A stretch of DNA of 50,407 bases from Chryseobacterium contaminans (GCF_001684955.1 NZ_MAYF01000079.1:1-50407); one strand, 5' to 3'; numbered from the stretch's first letter, positions 15,022 to 24,901 are shown. Program-made: numbers and translations. Notes: a model not told the origin generated them from the sequence alone.

Positions 15022-15921
15022 TTAAGAGTAGTATAAATCGTCAACGTTTGATTTTAAGAATCTCCAGGTAGCAAATATAGTACTTAGTACGGAAATAAAA
15101 ATTCCTACACCCAATACTAAGATCACTAACCAGAAATACTGATTGTTGTCCTGTACGAAAGCTGATCCGATCTGACTTGTGAAATAATACCAAACACCTC
15201 CCAAAGCAAGAAGACCAATTAAAGAACCGATAGCTCCTAAAACAATTGCCTCAATGATAAACGGTTTAAGAATAAATCTTCTTTTTGCCCCTACCAGCTG
15301 CATGGTTTTGATAATAAATCTCTTGGAGAAAATTTTCAGACGGATGGAATTGTTGATTAACACTACAGCCAATACAAGGAATAGTAATGAAAATCCGAAA
15401 ATCCATTTTAAGATTCTGCTCAGGTTGTTGTAAACGTCAACCATCAAAGTACTGTCATTTTTCACATCAATGATGCCCGGAACAGACTTGATCACTTTAA
15501 TTGCTTCATCAATTTTCGCAGGATCTACATATTCAGGTTTTAAAGCCACTTCAATAGATGATGGGAAGATGTTTTCCTCAAACAATGCATCACTATCAAT
15601 CCCCATACTCTTTTTAGCTTCAGCAGCTGCCATGCTTCTTGAAATATAGGTTGCTTTTTTTACAGGAGCTAACGTCTGTACCTTTTTAAAAGTTTCTTCC
15701 TCCAGTTTTGCAATTTTTACAGAATCTTTAGCGTCATAGTTTTCATCAAAGTAGGCGTTCACCACCAACTGCTCTTTGATATAGTCAGAATATTTCTGGG
15801 CATTAATTAAAATAAGCCCCATTAACCCTAACAAAAATAACACTAAGGCAATACTTATCACTACTGTAATATTGCTGGACCGAAGCCTTTTCTTATTAAA
15901 CTCATCTACAGATTTAGCCAT
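15022..15921 (-). CDS. ftsX: Cell division protein FtsX-like ABC permease
   Basis: FtsX pairs with the ATPase FtsE and relays signals to periplasmic peptidoglycan hydrolases at the septum. The protein has an N-terminal helix (ITVVISIALVLFLLGLMGLI), an extracytoplasmic domain of about 130 residues with the FtsX pattern (VVNAYFDENYDAKDSV, SIEVALKPEYVD, VPGIIDVKNDS), then three more helices. KTMQLVGAKRRFILKPFIIE is the conserved FtsX segment between helices. Length 299 is typical. It is the first gene of the operon with DUF3098, uppP, truB and rluF, and is divergent from rsmA. ftsE is not in the window. Confidence 0.93.
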   Translation of the reverse strand: MAKSVDEFNKKRLRSSNITVVISIALVLFLLGLMGLILINAQKYSDYIKEQLVVNAYFDENYDAKDSVKIAKLEEETFKKVQTLAPVKKATYISRSMAAAEAKKSMGIDSDALFEENIFPSSIEVALKPEYVDPAKIDEAIKVIKSVPGIIDVKNDSTLMVDVYNNLSRILKWIFGFSLLFLVLAVVLINNSIRLKIFSKRFIIKTMQLVGAKRRFILKPFIIEAIVLGAIGSLIGLLALGGVWYYFTSQIGSAFVQDNNQYFWLVILVLGVGIFISVLSTIFATWRFLKSNVDDLYYS

Positions 15922-16013
15922 TAATATTAAAATTTTTGGCTAAAATAGAAAAAATCTTCCGAAATTTGGGAACGAAAAAGAGAAAATCACTGTTAATAAA
16001 ATCATAAAAAACA

Positions 16014-16784
16014 TTGAGTGTAAAAGCAAAAAAGCATCTTGGTCAACACTTTTTGACGGATGAAAACATCGCAAGAAAAATTGTAGAAGGTCTTAGTTTT
16101 GAGAACTATAATAACATCATGGAAGTAGGCCCCGGAATGGGCGTTCTTACCAAATATCTTCTTGAAAAAGATCAGAACATTTATCTAGCCGAAATTGATA
16201 CGGAATCTATAGAATACCTTAAAAACAATTATTCTAAGGTTACGGAAAATACTTTTGTGGGAGATTTCCTAAAACAGGATTTTAATTTTATCAAAGATGA
16301 GCAGATTGCTATTATCGGGAACTTCCCGTATAATATTTCGTCACAGATATTATTCCAGATTATTGACCACTATGAGCTTATCCCTGAAATGGTGGGAATG
16401 TTCCAGAAAGAGGTAGCTGAAAGAACGGCTGCTGTTCCAAGGACTAAGGATTATGGAATACTTTCTGTTCTTATCCAGGCCTATTATGATGTATCTTATA
16501 TGTTTACAGTGCATGAGAATGTCTTTAATCCGCCTCCAAAAGTAAAATCAGGTGTTATCCGGATCACAAGAAATCCTAAAGAAGGTCTTGCCGGCAACGA
16601 GGTTCTTTTCAAGCAAATTGTAAAAACGGGTTTCAACCAAAGAAGAAAAAAGCTTTCCAATGCATTGAAAACGTTGAATATTCCTGAAGCATTAAAGGGC
16701 CATGAATTCTTAGATAAACGAGCGGAAGAACTGAGCGTATCTGATTTCATCCACTTTGCGAATCTTTGGAAAGAAAACCAATAG
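16014..16784 (+). CDS. rsmA: 16S rRNA dimethyladenosine transferase RsmA (KsgA)
   Basis: RsmA dimethylates two adjacent adenines near the 3' end of 16S rRNA during small-subunit maturation. Motifs seen: KKHLGQHFLTDENIARKIV (N-terminal signature), EVGPGMGVLTKYLL (SAM-binding, residues 37-50), AEIDTESIEYL and IGNFPYNISSQILF (catalytic NFPYN at 103-107), plus QKEVAERTAA and NPPPKVKSGV. An in-frame TAA lies nine bases upstream and no ATG precedes the KKHLGQHF signature, so TTG at 16014 is the only reasonable start. It is a single gene ending at a hairpin shared with the convergent secreted protein. Confidence 0.96.
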   Translation: MSVKAKKHLGQHFLTDENIARKIVEGLSFENYNNIMEVGPGMGVLTKYLLEKDQNIYLAEIDTESIEYLKNNYSKVTENTFVGDFLKQDFNFIKDEQIAIIGNFPYNISSQILFQIIDHYELIPEMVGMFQKEVAERTAAVPRTKDYGILSVLIQAYYDVSYMFTVHENVFNPPPKVKSGVIRITRNPKEGLAGNEVLFKQIVKTGFNQRRKKLSNALKTLNIPEALKGHEFLDKRAEELSVSDFIHFANLWKENQ

Positions 16785-16793
16785 ATATATAAC

Positions 16794-16819
16794 AAAAGCT
16801 CCTTATCCAAGGAGCTTTA
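16794..16819. terminator. Bidirectional terminator between rsmA and the secreted protein
   Basis: AAAAGCTCCTT at 16794-16804 pairs with AAGGAGCTTT at 16809-16818 around the loop ATCC. A near copy of this hairpin, with similar left flank, occurs at 18605-18633. Confidence 0.8.
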
Positions 16820-16821
16820 TG

Positions 16822-17892
16822 TTACTGTACGGGCATTGCTGTAATGATATTTTCACTCCAGTCTGCTCCCCCAAACAATTCAAACCTTGTAGCCTTACCT
16901 GTACCGGCTGTAAATTCACTGTCACACAATCCTGCCACATAGAAATAGGTTTTGTCTGCCCCTGTATTGTTAATGATAACCACAGATCCTGTCATCATAT
17001 TAAATTTGGGATTTGCTGAGTTATTCTTAGGACCTGAAAAAAGTCCGCTAATTAGTTTTCCACCAACAATATCAGCAGATAATCCTGCAATTCCAGAAAC
17101 ATTGGCATTAGTATCTGAAAAGGAAGACTTCAGCCATACCCAATCAGATGAAGTTAATGTTCCCGTATCCACTGGCAGCAACATAGAAACACTCACCTCC
17201 CATTTTCCCGGAGAAAGCGTAATGGATGTTCCTGTTGTTCTAAAATTTGTTGCATTAAATGGAATATTCACTCCTGCACCAATAGTTCCGGATGTTTTCT
17301 GTACTCTGTACATCTGCCAGCGTACGTTACCATTAGTATCAGAAAGTAAAACTTTACCTTCACCCTGTCCTCCGTCTACAATTTGCAGGGGTGATTTTTG
17401 TTGAGAAGAAGTACCTGAAGTATTGATAAATTTATTAGCTCCTTCTGCCGTCCCTGTAAAGGTAAGGGTATTTCCATTTTCAGTAATCGTTCTGTTAGCT
17501 GCCAAAGTACCATTATTGGTATATAAACTAATATCCCCGCTGGTATCTTTTATTTTTTGCCACAATGAGCCATTAAAATAATAATATCCTACACTGTCTA
17601 TATTTACTCTCTGCCCTAAATTATTTCCGGAAGAGCTATCTGTAATATATATTAATGCTCCGTTTTGGTCTGTAGTATAGCTTGATGTAATGGCAGTAAG
17701 CTCACCGCGTGTAAGACGGGGAGCCTGTAAGCCTATCCATTGCGAGTTATTGACAATATCACCGGCAGCGTTTCTTACAACACTTATGTCCATTGTACTT
17801 TTTGGAGATGGAGTATTTATGCCCACTTGGGCAAATACTGATGACGAGAATACCAATGCAATCATGCATGACGAAATAGCCTGTTTTTTCAT
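16822..17892 (-). CDS. Secreted protein with QVGINT N-terminal module, function unknown
   Basis: The signal peptide MKKQAISSCMIALVFSSSVFA is followed directly by QVGINTPSPKSTMDI. This 'GIN-P-x-DI' start, then a proline-rich APRLTRGEL and a YYYFNGSLWQKI stretch, is a module common at the start of many flavobacterial secreted proteins. The C-terminal 180 residues are predicted mainly beta (SPGKWEVSVSMLL, TYFYVAGLCDSEFTAGTG) and could form a jelly-roll sandwich, but I do not see a firm family. There is no T9SS sorting domain. The protein at 42555-43400 shares the same N-terminal module. Convergent with rsmA. Unknown role; an extracellular or outer-membrane location is likely. Confidence 0.65.
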   Translation of the reverse strand: MKKQAISSCMIALVFSSSVFAQVGINTPSPKSTMDISVVRNAAGDIVNNSQWIGLQAPRLTRGELTAITSSYTTDQNGALIYITDSSSGNNLGQRVNIDSVGYYYFNGSLWQKIKDTSGDISLYTNNGTLAANRTITENGNTLTFTGTAEGANKFINTSGTSSQQKSPLQIVDGGQGEGKVLLSDTNGNVRWQMYRVQKTSGTIGAGVNIPFNATNFRTTGTSITLSPGKWEVSVSMLLPVDTGTLTSSDWVWLKSSFSDTNANVSGIAGLSADIVGGKLISGLFSGPKNNSANPKFNMMTGSVVIINNTGADKTYFYVAGLCDSEFTAGTGKATRFELFGGADWSENIITAMPVQ

Positions 17893-18604
17893 TATGTTTT
17901 TAAGTTAAGATACGTATGTATTTATCCTGTTCAGGTTTATATTCGGAATAATAGCCCAGCCATTACAATTGGCTTTATGAATTTCTTTAATAAACAGGAA
18001 TTATTATTTTACAAATGTTTCATTTATCAGTTTAAATTGTTCTACATGTTGTAAAATCTGACTAATAAATAATTGTGTTTTTTTATAGTTTGTTAATAAT
18101 TTTTGATGCAATATTACAGTGCGAAGACCGCAATGCCAATTTCAATCCGGAAGATTTAAAGAAATTATTCGATATTAAGGTTAAATTCCCCGAAATTGTC
18201 AACACAAACACAATCAACTGAAAATCAATATAAAAACACATTTTCAAATAAAAGGAATACTGAAATCATGCTATAAGAAAAAGAACAATCATCAAATAAG
18301 TCTCTTTTTTTAGACATATAAAATCAACTTGAATTTAACGTGTATTTCAAAAAATCAATACCTACTTACCAACATATTTTATCCGGCTATTAACCGCATT
18401 CCTATTTTTTTCAGGGAATAGTATAAAGGTGAAATAATTTTCAGAAACAGATATACTTCCCAGCATTCTAAAGTAATCTCATGGATAGTCAGATATCATA
18501 TTCTCAAAACAAACAATATATTGGCTTCCGGATTTTTAATATCATTCTTTACCCAATTAACTTACCTGATCTTATTTATGCTGGTCTGAAAGCCAACCTA
18601 TATA
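17893..18604. other. Long gene-free stretch upstream of the secreted protein
   Basis: About 700 bases of very AT-rich sequence. Apart from a small coding-like remnant at 18075-18221, no supported gene, repeat or promoter was found. The open frame across 18481-18792 on the plus strand runs through two terminators and into the opposite gene, so it is not counted. Confidence 0.6.
18075..18221 (+). pseudogene. Possible C-terminal gene remnant in a long intergenic stretch
   Basis: An open frame starting at a GTG and ending with TGA at 18219-18221 gives 48 residues whose last 34 (CEDRNANFNPEDLKKLF, then DIKVKFPEIVNTNTIN) look like a protein C-terminus. The surrounding sequence is AT-rich with stop codons upstream. 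I do not recognise the family. It may be a decayed gene end or a very small gene. Confidence 0.25.
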
Positions 18605-18611
18605 TACAACA

Positions 18612-18668
18612 AAAGCTCCTAGACAGGAGCTTTATAAGTAAAAAAGCCTTTCGTTTGAAAGGCTTTTT
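18612..18668 (-). terminator. Tandem terminators downstream of the first choice-of-anchor L gene
   Basis: Two hairpins lie in a row. The one nearer the gene pairs 18641-18652 (AAAAAGCCTTTC) with 18657-18668 around a GTTT loop. The second pairs 18612-18620 (AAAGCTCCT) with 18625-18633 and resembles the rsmA terminator. Both are flanked by A/T runs. Confidence 0.82.
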
Positions 18669-18675
18669 TTGTGCA

Positions 18676-21033
18676 TTATTCTCTGTTTTTCAACATGATC
18701 CAGCCAGACCAGTTCATCTGAGTTTTAGATTTTGGATATTCGTAAGTAAACTTATACCAATAGGTTGCAGTTGGCAGTCTTTTACCAAGTAAAGTTCCGT
18801 CCCAAACCGGAGTTTCTTTTGAGAACCTGAACACCTCAACTCCAAATCTGTCATAAACAGAACCTGTGAAATTTTTAAACTGCCCCAAAGACTTCAGATC
18901 CAAGACATCATTGATCCCATCATTATTAGGGGTAATAAAATTATTGATCTGTAATGTAAAGAAGTCAAAAGTTCCTATACAATGAGTCCCTACTCTTCTC
19001 ACCAGAATTGTATAATTGGTATTATCCAGAAGTCCGGTAAACACATTAGACTCCTGCCATGTAATCCCTTGGTCAATAGAATATTCAAGACTACTTGGAG
19101 TATTGTTCATTGGAGGGTTTATTGCAGTAACTGTCAGTGTTTTTTTAGATGTCTGATAGTCTACCCCGGTCACATAAGGGATAGCGGCTCCCATCACTTG
19201 AGCTGAGAAGATCTTTTTACAGTATCCGTTATCAATTTCAACTGTATAGATTCCCCATTTATCAACGTCTATCTTTTGTGTAGTAGCTCCAGTACTCCAT
19301 TTATATTTATAATTTTTTCCTGCACCTGCATCCAGGGTTACAATATCTCCGTCACATATTTCGACATCTTTTAACGGACTTTTAATTTCAGGAACTACTT
19401 CAATTCGTATAGTGGCAGGATTAAGGGATTTACATCCTTTTGCTCCTATTGCATATACACTGAACACAGTAGTCTGATGTAGTGTAACCGTTTGTATATT
19501 GCCTGTTCCCGAGAAATTATCCCAAAGATAGGTATCTCCACCTTCAGCGGTAAGTGTTACACTTTCTCCCGGGCATATTTGTATAGCGGATGTTTTTAAT
19601 TTGGCAACCGGTGTCTCTTCTTTAAATAATTTTAATTCAACTATTTTTCTACAGAAACCACCATTTGAAACCACTACATATAAAATCTGGCCGTCAGTAC
19701 CGTCATAATTCAGAATATTCTGGATATAATTATTATTTTCAGCCAAAGCATCTGCTTGATCTTCATAAAACTTAAATACAGCTCCCGGTGTTGTGCTAAT
19801 TGTTGGTTTAATGGTACTTAAATCAAAAGTAGTAATATCGGGTGTGCTGCAGAGCAGTAATGTAGCATCATGTGCTTCCGGAGTGGTTCCTCCGTGAATT
19901 TCTATGGAAGCTTTACCCGGACAAGGGTTTCCGGGAACACTTACTTCAATAGTATAAGTTCCCGGCTGTATGGCAGTTACAACGTTGGTTGTAGCGTTAG
20001 GAATCAATGTTCCATTATAATACCATTGGTATTGCAGGTTGGGATCATTTACAGAAGCAGTAAGCACCTGAGGTACATTATCACATACATTAATGTCACT
20101 AGGTAATTTTGTTCCTCCAGGACCTAAAAGATCTACCCCAATATTAAAAGAACCTCCTTCCAGAAATACTGCGGAATCGTAACTATTGTCAAGATAATCT
20201 GCAATAACCATTTTAAAATGATATTGCTGTCCAGCTACTACGTCTGCAACAGCTGTAAGCGGAACTGTTCTTCCATTAAAATTGGTAACAACACTGGGAT
20301 TATTATACCCTCCAAAATATTGCTCATTAACAGCACCACAAGAAGTTCCTATCGCCGGGTGAATGTTGGTGATACTTACCGGTCCGGCACCTCCAGGCAA
20401 TACTGCCATGTTCGTATAAGGGCCGCCTGCTGTAGGTTTCAATAATATAATAAATGCATCTGCATATTTACAGGGAAATGTCCCTGTATATTCGTCAGAG
20501 GCAATCAAATAATTAAATTTAATTTGAGAGGTTGTAGGAACAAAGTCAAACTCCAGAATCACTGCATCATTCAAATCATCTGCAGGCACTCCAATAACCT
20601 GTGCAAGATCACTGTCAGTTCCTCCTCCATTGGTATCATTGTTACTGGCTTCAAAACTATTGCCTGCCTTTCTTGCATACCCTGTAGAAAGTACAATCCC
20701 GTCTTTAAAAGGAAAATTTGTAGTTCCTTTATGGAAATATCCCCAGGCTCTATCAGCTTCTCCTACAGCATGATTAGGGGTTATTTTCACATTGGTAACG
20801 TTAGGGGTAACACAAGTGTTTGTTCCTGATGAAATCAATACATCTTTCACCAATTTTTCTATTGTAAAACTGGATTCCGGATATCCAGGAGCGTTCACAT
20901 CAATAAAAGCTCCTGCCTTTTTAGACTGGGCAGATGCCTGCTTTTTTATGGGCTGTCTGGGTTGTTGATTTTGAGAAAACGAAAAATTCGAGATAAATAA
21001 AAAAAACAAACAAAGCGGTAGGTATCTTGTCAT
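18676..21033 (-). CDS. Choice-of-anchor L surface protein with T9SS type B sorting domain (paralogue 1)
   Basis: Signal peptide MTRYLPLCLFFLFISNFSFS. Residues about 45-295 are a choice-of-anchor L domain, with segments LVKDVLISSG, WGYFHKGTTNFPFKDGIVLS, FNYLIASDEYTGTFPC and YHFKMVIADYLDNSYDSAVF. Next come Ig/PKD-like beta modules: ITTFDLSTIKPTISTTPGA, ICPGESVTLTAEGGDTYLW and ICDGDIVTLDAGAGKNYKYK. The last 90 residues, from ITPNNDGINDVLDLK to SGWIMLKNRE, are the gliding-motility-associated (CHU_C, type B) T9SS sorting domain. The protein would be carried to the surface by T9SS and likely serve in adhesion or gliding, although this is family-level inference. It has its own promoter box and terminators and two paralogues upstream. 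Confidence 0.9.
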   Translation of the reverse strand: MTRYLPLCLFFLFISNFSFSQNQQPRQPIKKQASAQSKKAGAFIDVNAPGYPESSFTIEKLVKDVLISSGTNTCVTPNVTNVKITPNHAVGEADRAWGYFHKGTTNFPFKDGIVLSTGYARKAGNSFEASNNDTNGGGTDSDLAQVIGVPADDLNDAVILEFDFVPTTSQIKFNYLIASDEYTGTFPCKYADAFIILLKPTAGGPYTNMAVLPGGAGPVSITNIHPAIGTSCGAVNEQYFGGYNNPSVVTNFNGRTVPLTAVADVVAGQQYHFKMVIADYLDNSYDSAVFLEGGSFNIGVDLLGPGGTKLPSDINVCDNVPQVLTASVNDPNLQYQWYYNGTLIPNATTNVVTAIQPGTYTIEVSVPGNPCPGKASIEIHGGTTPEAHDATLLLCSTPDITTFDLSTIKPTISTTPGAVFKFYEDQADALAENNNYIQNILNYDGTDGQILYVVVSNGGFCRKIVELKLFKEETPVAKLKTSAIQICPGESVTLTAEGGDTYLWDNFSGTGNIQTVTLHQTTVFSVYAIGAKGCKSLNPATIRIEVVPEIKSPLKDVEICDGDIVTLDAGAGKNYKYKWSTGATTQKIDVDKWGIYTVEIDNGYCKKIFSAQVMGAAIPYVTGVDYQTSKKTLTVTAINPPMNNTPSSLEYSIDQGITWQESNVFTGLLDNTNYTILVRRVGTHCIGTFDFFTLQINNFITPNNDGINDVLDLKSLGQFKNFTGSVYDRFGVEVFRFSKETPVWDGTLLGKRLPTATYWYKFTYEYPKSKTQMNWSGWIMLKNRE

Positions 21034-21049
21034 AATATTTTTGTTTCAA

Positions 21050-21057
21050 CAAATTTA
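21050..21057 (-). promoter_or_regulatory. -7 box (TAAATTTG) of choice-of-anchor L paralogue 1
   Basis: The plus strand reads CAAATTTA, giving TAAATTTG on the coding strand, 17 bases from the ATG. The other two paralogues have a TAnnTTTG box at almost the same distance. Confidence 0.5.
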
Positions 21058-21250
21058 ATTTTTTTTTAAATATACAATACACATATTTATATTTTTTATA
21101 AAAAAACTACAACATTTCAAACAACAATTAGCAATTATAAACAATATAACCATTTTTAACAAAATGATAATTCAAATTCAAAATATAATTTATAAAATTC
21201 ACCACTATTCAAAAAAACATAATAAAAATATTATCCTTATACAAAACAAT

Positions 21251-21290
21251 AAATAGCAAAACCCCTCATCAATGAAGGGTTTTGCTATTT
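21251..21290 (-). terminator. Terminator of choice-of-anchor L paralogue 2
   Basis: A perfect 14-base stem, AAATAGCAAAACCC at 21251-21264 with GGGTTTTGCTATTT at 21277-21290, lies 23 bases past the stop codon. Confidence 0.88.
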
Positions 21291-21313
21291 ATTAAATATT
21301 TTCTTAAATAATT

Positions 21314-24300
21314 TTAATTTCTATTTTTCAATAAAATCCAACCTGACCGTTGTTCCAGTTTTTTATTTGCAGGATTTTCCCATTGAACCCTATACCAATA
21401 AGTTCCTGTAGGTAAATTAATTCCTTTCAGAGACCCTCGCCATATAACATCTCCTTTGGTTGCCTTGAAGACCTCAGCGCCATATCTATCAAAGATAGAA
21501 GCAGCAAAATCTTTATATCCACTGATTCCGCTAAAGTCTATTGTATCATTTTTACCATCCATATTAGGAGTAATCGCATTGCTCAATACAAAGGTGAAGT
21601 AATCTATGGAAGTTCCACATTTTGCATTTTTCACCCTAACCATCAAATGATACATTGTATTATCCAAAACTCCACCAAATACATTTGAGTCCTGCCACGT
21701 CAATCCATTATCTATAGAGTATTCCAATGTTCCTCCTGTTGGATTACTTGCTGTAAGCGTAAGGGTATTCTTATTATGTACCACATTGATAATTTCAGGA
21801 AGATCAGGATTAATAAGCTGCGCCGTAAAGACCTTAGAGCATACTCCATTACTGATGGTTACAGAATATGTTCCCGCAATTTTTGTAGTAATCGTCTGTG
21901 TAGTAGCTCCTGTACTCCATAGATAGGTGTAGTTTGGTCCCGCTCCGGCATCAAGGGTTCCACTATCTCCTGCACATACATATACATTTTCCAATGTAGA
22001 AACAATAGCAGGAACTACTTCAATTTTTATTTTGGCAGGATCAACAGAGCTACATCCATTCCCTCCCAGTGCATATACGGAATACTCTGTTGTAACTGTA
22101 GGGGTTACCACCTGTGTATCTCCATTTCCTGTAAGCCCTACCCAATTATAGGTAACTCCACCTGTAGCAGTAAGTGTAACAGATTCACCAGCACATATTT
22201 TAACTTTATTCGCGGAAACTCCAGCTATTGGTGGCCCTACCTGAACGGTAACAGTTGCTGGTGTAGCAGAGGCACATCCATTAGCTCCAATAGCCGTTAC
22301 AGTATATGTTGTAGTGACTGTTGGAGATACAGTTTGTGTATTTCCTGTACCTGTAAGTCCATTGCCCCAAACATAGGTATTTCCGCCAGAAGCTGTTAAT
22401 GTTACGGATTCTCCCTCACAGATACGGGACTGAGATGACACAAGCGCTGCAACCGGTTTTACAGTATCCTGAGTTACAGTTACCGTTGAAGTATATGAAC
22501 AGTTTAGATTTCCAGGCTGAAATACATTGGTAACGGTTAATGTATATGTACCACCTGCATTAACTACAGGAGTAAGGGTATTAGCCCCAGACACAATACT
22601 TCCTCCCACAGTAGTCCAGGTAATAGTAGATCCGGCCGGTACTACAGAAGCAGATGCATTGAGTGTAACTTGAGGTGTTGTACAGGTAACAGTCTGCGGT
22701 GCAGCTATTGTTAAGGTTATTTCTGCAGTTCTCAGTAATTGAAGGGAAACTACATAACTACAACCTCCATTACTCACTCTTACATAAATTGTCTGGTTTG
22801 CTGATGTAGGTGAATAGCTTGTAGGAGCTACAATAAAATTACCATTACCGGCATTTGCATCGTTTTGGTTTACATAATAGGTAAACGTAACTCCTGTTGC
22901 TGTAGTGATCTGCCCCTCTGATTCTTTAAGATTATACGTTAATCCCGGCTGATAACATTTATGCAATATGGCATTTTGTGCTGTAAATGGTTCGGACACT
23001 TCAATAGTGATAGTAGCCGGAGTTTGAGAAGCACATCCATTAGCCCCGATAGCGGTTACACTATATGTTGTAGTAACTGTGGGAGATACGGTTTGTGTAT
23101 TTCCATTCCCGGGAAGACCGCCACCCCAATTATAGGTTGCCCCTCCTGAAGCGGTAAGTGTTACGGATTCTCCTTTACAAATTTTTAACTTAGTAGCTGT
23201 AAGGGATGGATTAGGCGGAGCACTATTACCCGTCACCGTTACTGATCCTACAGCTGTACAATTAATATTTCCAGGCTGATATACCTGAGATATTGTTAAC
23301 GTATATGTTCCCGGTGCATTAATGACAGGGTTTAAAGTATTTCCTCCTGAAACTATATTCCCTCCTGTAGTAACCCAGTTAAATGTTGCTCCGGCGGGAT
23401 AAACTGAAGCTGAAGCATCCAGTGTAATCTGAGAATTGGCACAAGTCAATACTGTAGGAGGTACAACGGATACCGTCATTTGAGGAGCCTTCACCAAAGT
23501 CAGCTCTGCTACTTTGGCACAGAACCCATTCAACACTCTTACATATACCTTTCCTCCTGCACTCTGATAAGCTGCAGGATTAGGAATTGTATTGGCATTA
23601 CCTGCATCTGCATCTGCCTGTGTTGTATAATAAGTAAAGGTTGCACCTGGTGTTGTACTTATTGCAGGCTGTGCTACAGGTAAATTAAATGTTGCATTTC
23701 CCGCAACATAGCAGGCTGTTAATGTAGCATTCTGCACAGTAGGAGAAGTTCCGCCCACAACAGTAATACTTGCTTCTCCGGGACACGAACTTCCCTGTAT
23801 ATACACTTTAACTGTATATACACCAGGTTGTGTTGCTGTATAGCTGGCATTGGTTGCTCCGGCAATAGGATTATTATTCAAAAACCATTGATAGGTTACA
23901 TTAGGCACCTGTACAGAAGCGGTAAATGTTTGCGGTGCATTATCACACATATTTACTGAGTTGGGAAGCTTTACTCCACCCGGCCCAAGAATATTTACTC
24001 CCAAATCAAATGATCCCGCATCCAAAAACACTGCCGAATCATAATTAGCATCCTGAAAATCAGCTAATACCATTTTAAAATGGTAAGTCTGCCCAGGAAC
24101 TACGGTTGCTTTTGCAGTTAAAGGAATAGTACGACCTTCAAAATTAGTTTCAATTTTAGGATTACTGTTTGTACCACCGTAATACACTTCATTCTTAGGT
24201 GAGCAATTCGGATATCCCGGACGAATATTCGTTACACTCACTGGCCCAGCCCCACCTGGAAGCACTGCTAAATTGGTATAAGTAGGGTCTCCCACTTTTT

Positions 24301-24901
24301 TCAAAAATAAAGCAAAACCATCTGTAATATTACATGGGAAGTTATCCTGATATTCTTTAGAAGCAAATAAATATTTAAAAGTAATTTCAGTAGAAATTGC
24401 AACAAAATCAAACTCTATATAGGTAGCGTTATTCAGTTTATCAGGAGGAATACCTAAAGCCCCTGCAAGGTCACTATCACCGCTTGGTCCAAGATCATCA
24501 TTAAGATCTGCAACTGGAAAATTCCCCGCATTTTTCGCAAATCCTGTGGAAAGAATAATCCCTTTATTGAATGGGAAACCGGTAGTTGCCTTATTAAAAT
24601 ATCCCCAGCTTCTGTTTGGATTAGATGGTGGTAAATTAGGATATACCACTACATTGCTTACGTTGTTACTGGCACATCCCCCACCTGAAATGAGGACATC
24701 CTTTACAAGCTGAGTAATACTGTAAGATGACTCAGGATAATTGGAAGTGTTTATATCTATAAAAGCTCCGGATTTGGCAGTGGCACCATTATTTTTGGGG
24801 AGCACACTTTTTTTCACCACTCTGTTCTGGGCAAAAATAAAGCTTCCTATAAAAACAAAAAATAACACTAAAAATAAACTTCCTTTCCTCCTATTTAACA
24901 T
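21314..24901 (-). CDS. Choice-of-anchor L surface protein with duplicated Ig modules and T9SS type B domain (paralogue 2)
   Basis: Same plan as its neighbours but 1195 residues. Signal peptide to about residue 25; choice-of-anchor L domain near 45-300; T9SS type B domain from ITPNMDGKNDTIDF (about 1110) to SGWILLKNRN. The middle contains three kinds of module: A (about 388-470 and 640-725), B (about 475-557 and 727-810, with VTLNASASVVPAGSTITW) and C (about 571-635, 825-888 and 900-962, each with KICxGESVTLTAxGG or a close variant). The order A-B-C-A-B-C-C shows an internal block duplication that accounts for most of the extra length over the 785-residue paralogues. Likely a long surface adhesin or filament-like protein exported by T9SS. 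It is flanked by its own -7 box and terminator, so probably transcribed alone. Confidence 0.9.
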   Translation of the reverse strand: MLNRRKGSLFLVLFFVFIGSFIFAQNRVVKKSVLPKNNGATAKSGAFIDINTSNYPESSYSITQLVKDVLISGGGCASNNVSNVVVYPNLPPSNPNRSWGYFNKATTGFPFNKGIILSTGFAKNAGNFPVADLNDDLGPSGDSDLAGALGIPPDKLNNATYIEFDFVAISTEITFKYLFASKEYQDNFPCNITDGFALFLKKVGDPTYTNLAVLPGGAGPVSVTNIRPGYPNCSPKNEVYYGGTNSNPKIETNFEGRTIPLTAKATVVPGQTYHFKMVLADFQDANYDSAVFLDAGSFDLGVNILGPGGVKLPNSVNMCDNAPQTFTASVQVPNVTYQWFLNNNPIAGATNASYTATQPGVYTVKVYIQGSSCPGEASITVVGGTSPTVQNATLTACYVAGNATFNLPVAQPAISTTPGATFTYYTTQADADAGNANTIPNPAAYQSAGGKVYVRVLNGFCAKVAELTLVKAPQMTVSVVPPTVLTCANSQITLDASASVYPAGATFNWVTTGGNIVSGGNTLNPVINAPGTYTLTISQVYQPGNINCTAVGSVTVTGNSAPPNPSLTATKLKICKGESVTLTASGGATYNWGGGLPGNGNTQTVSPTVTTTYSVTAIGANGCASQTPATITIEVSEPFTAQNAILHKCYQPGLTYNLKESEGQITTATGVTFTYYVNQNDANAGNGNFIVAPTSYSPTSANQTIYVRVSNGGCSYVVSLQLLRTAEITLTIAAPQTVTCTTPQVTLNASASVVPAGSTITWTTVGGSIVSGANTLTPVVNAGGTYTLTVTNVFQPGNLNCSYTSTVTVTQDTVKPVAALVSSQSRICEGESVTLTASGGNTYVWGNGLTGTGNTQTVSPTVTTTYTVTAIGANGCASATPATVTVQVGPPIAGVSANKVKICAGESVTLTATGGVTYNWVGLTGNGDTQVVTPTVTTEYSVYALGGNGCSSVDPAKIKIEVVPAIVSTLENVYVCAGDSGTLDAGAGPNYTYLWSTGATTQTITTKIAGTYSVTISNGVCSKVFTAQLINPDLPEIINVVHNKNTLTLTASNPTGGTLEYSIDNGLTWQDSNVFGGVLDNTMYHLMVRVKNAKCGTSIDYFTFVLSNAITPNMDGKNDTIDFSGISGYKDFAASIFDRYGAEVFKATKGDVIWRGSLKGINLPTGTYWYRVQWENPANKKLEQRSGWILLKNRN

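Noticed and set aside
18481..18792. Plus-strand open frame of 103 codons
   Set aside because: It crosses two intrinsic terminators and overlaps the end of the choice-of-anchor L gene on the other strand. No ribosome site or family match.
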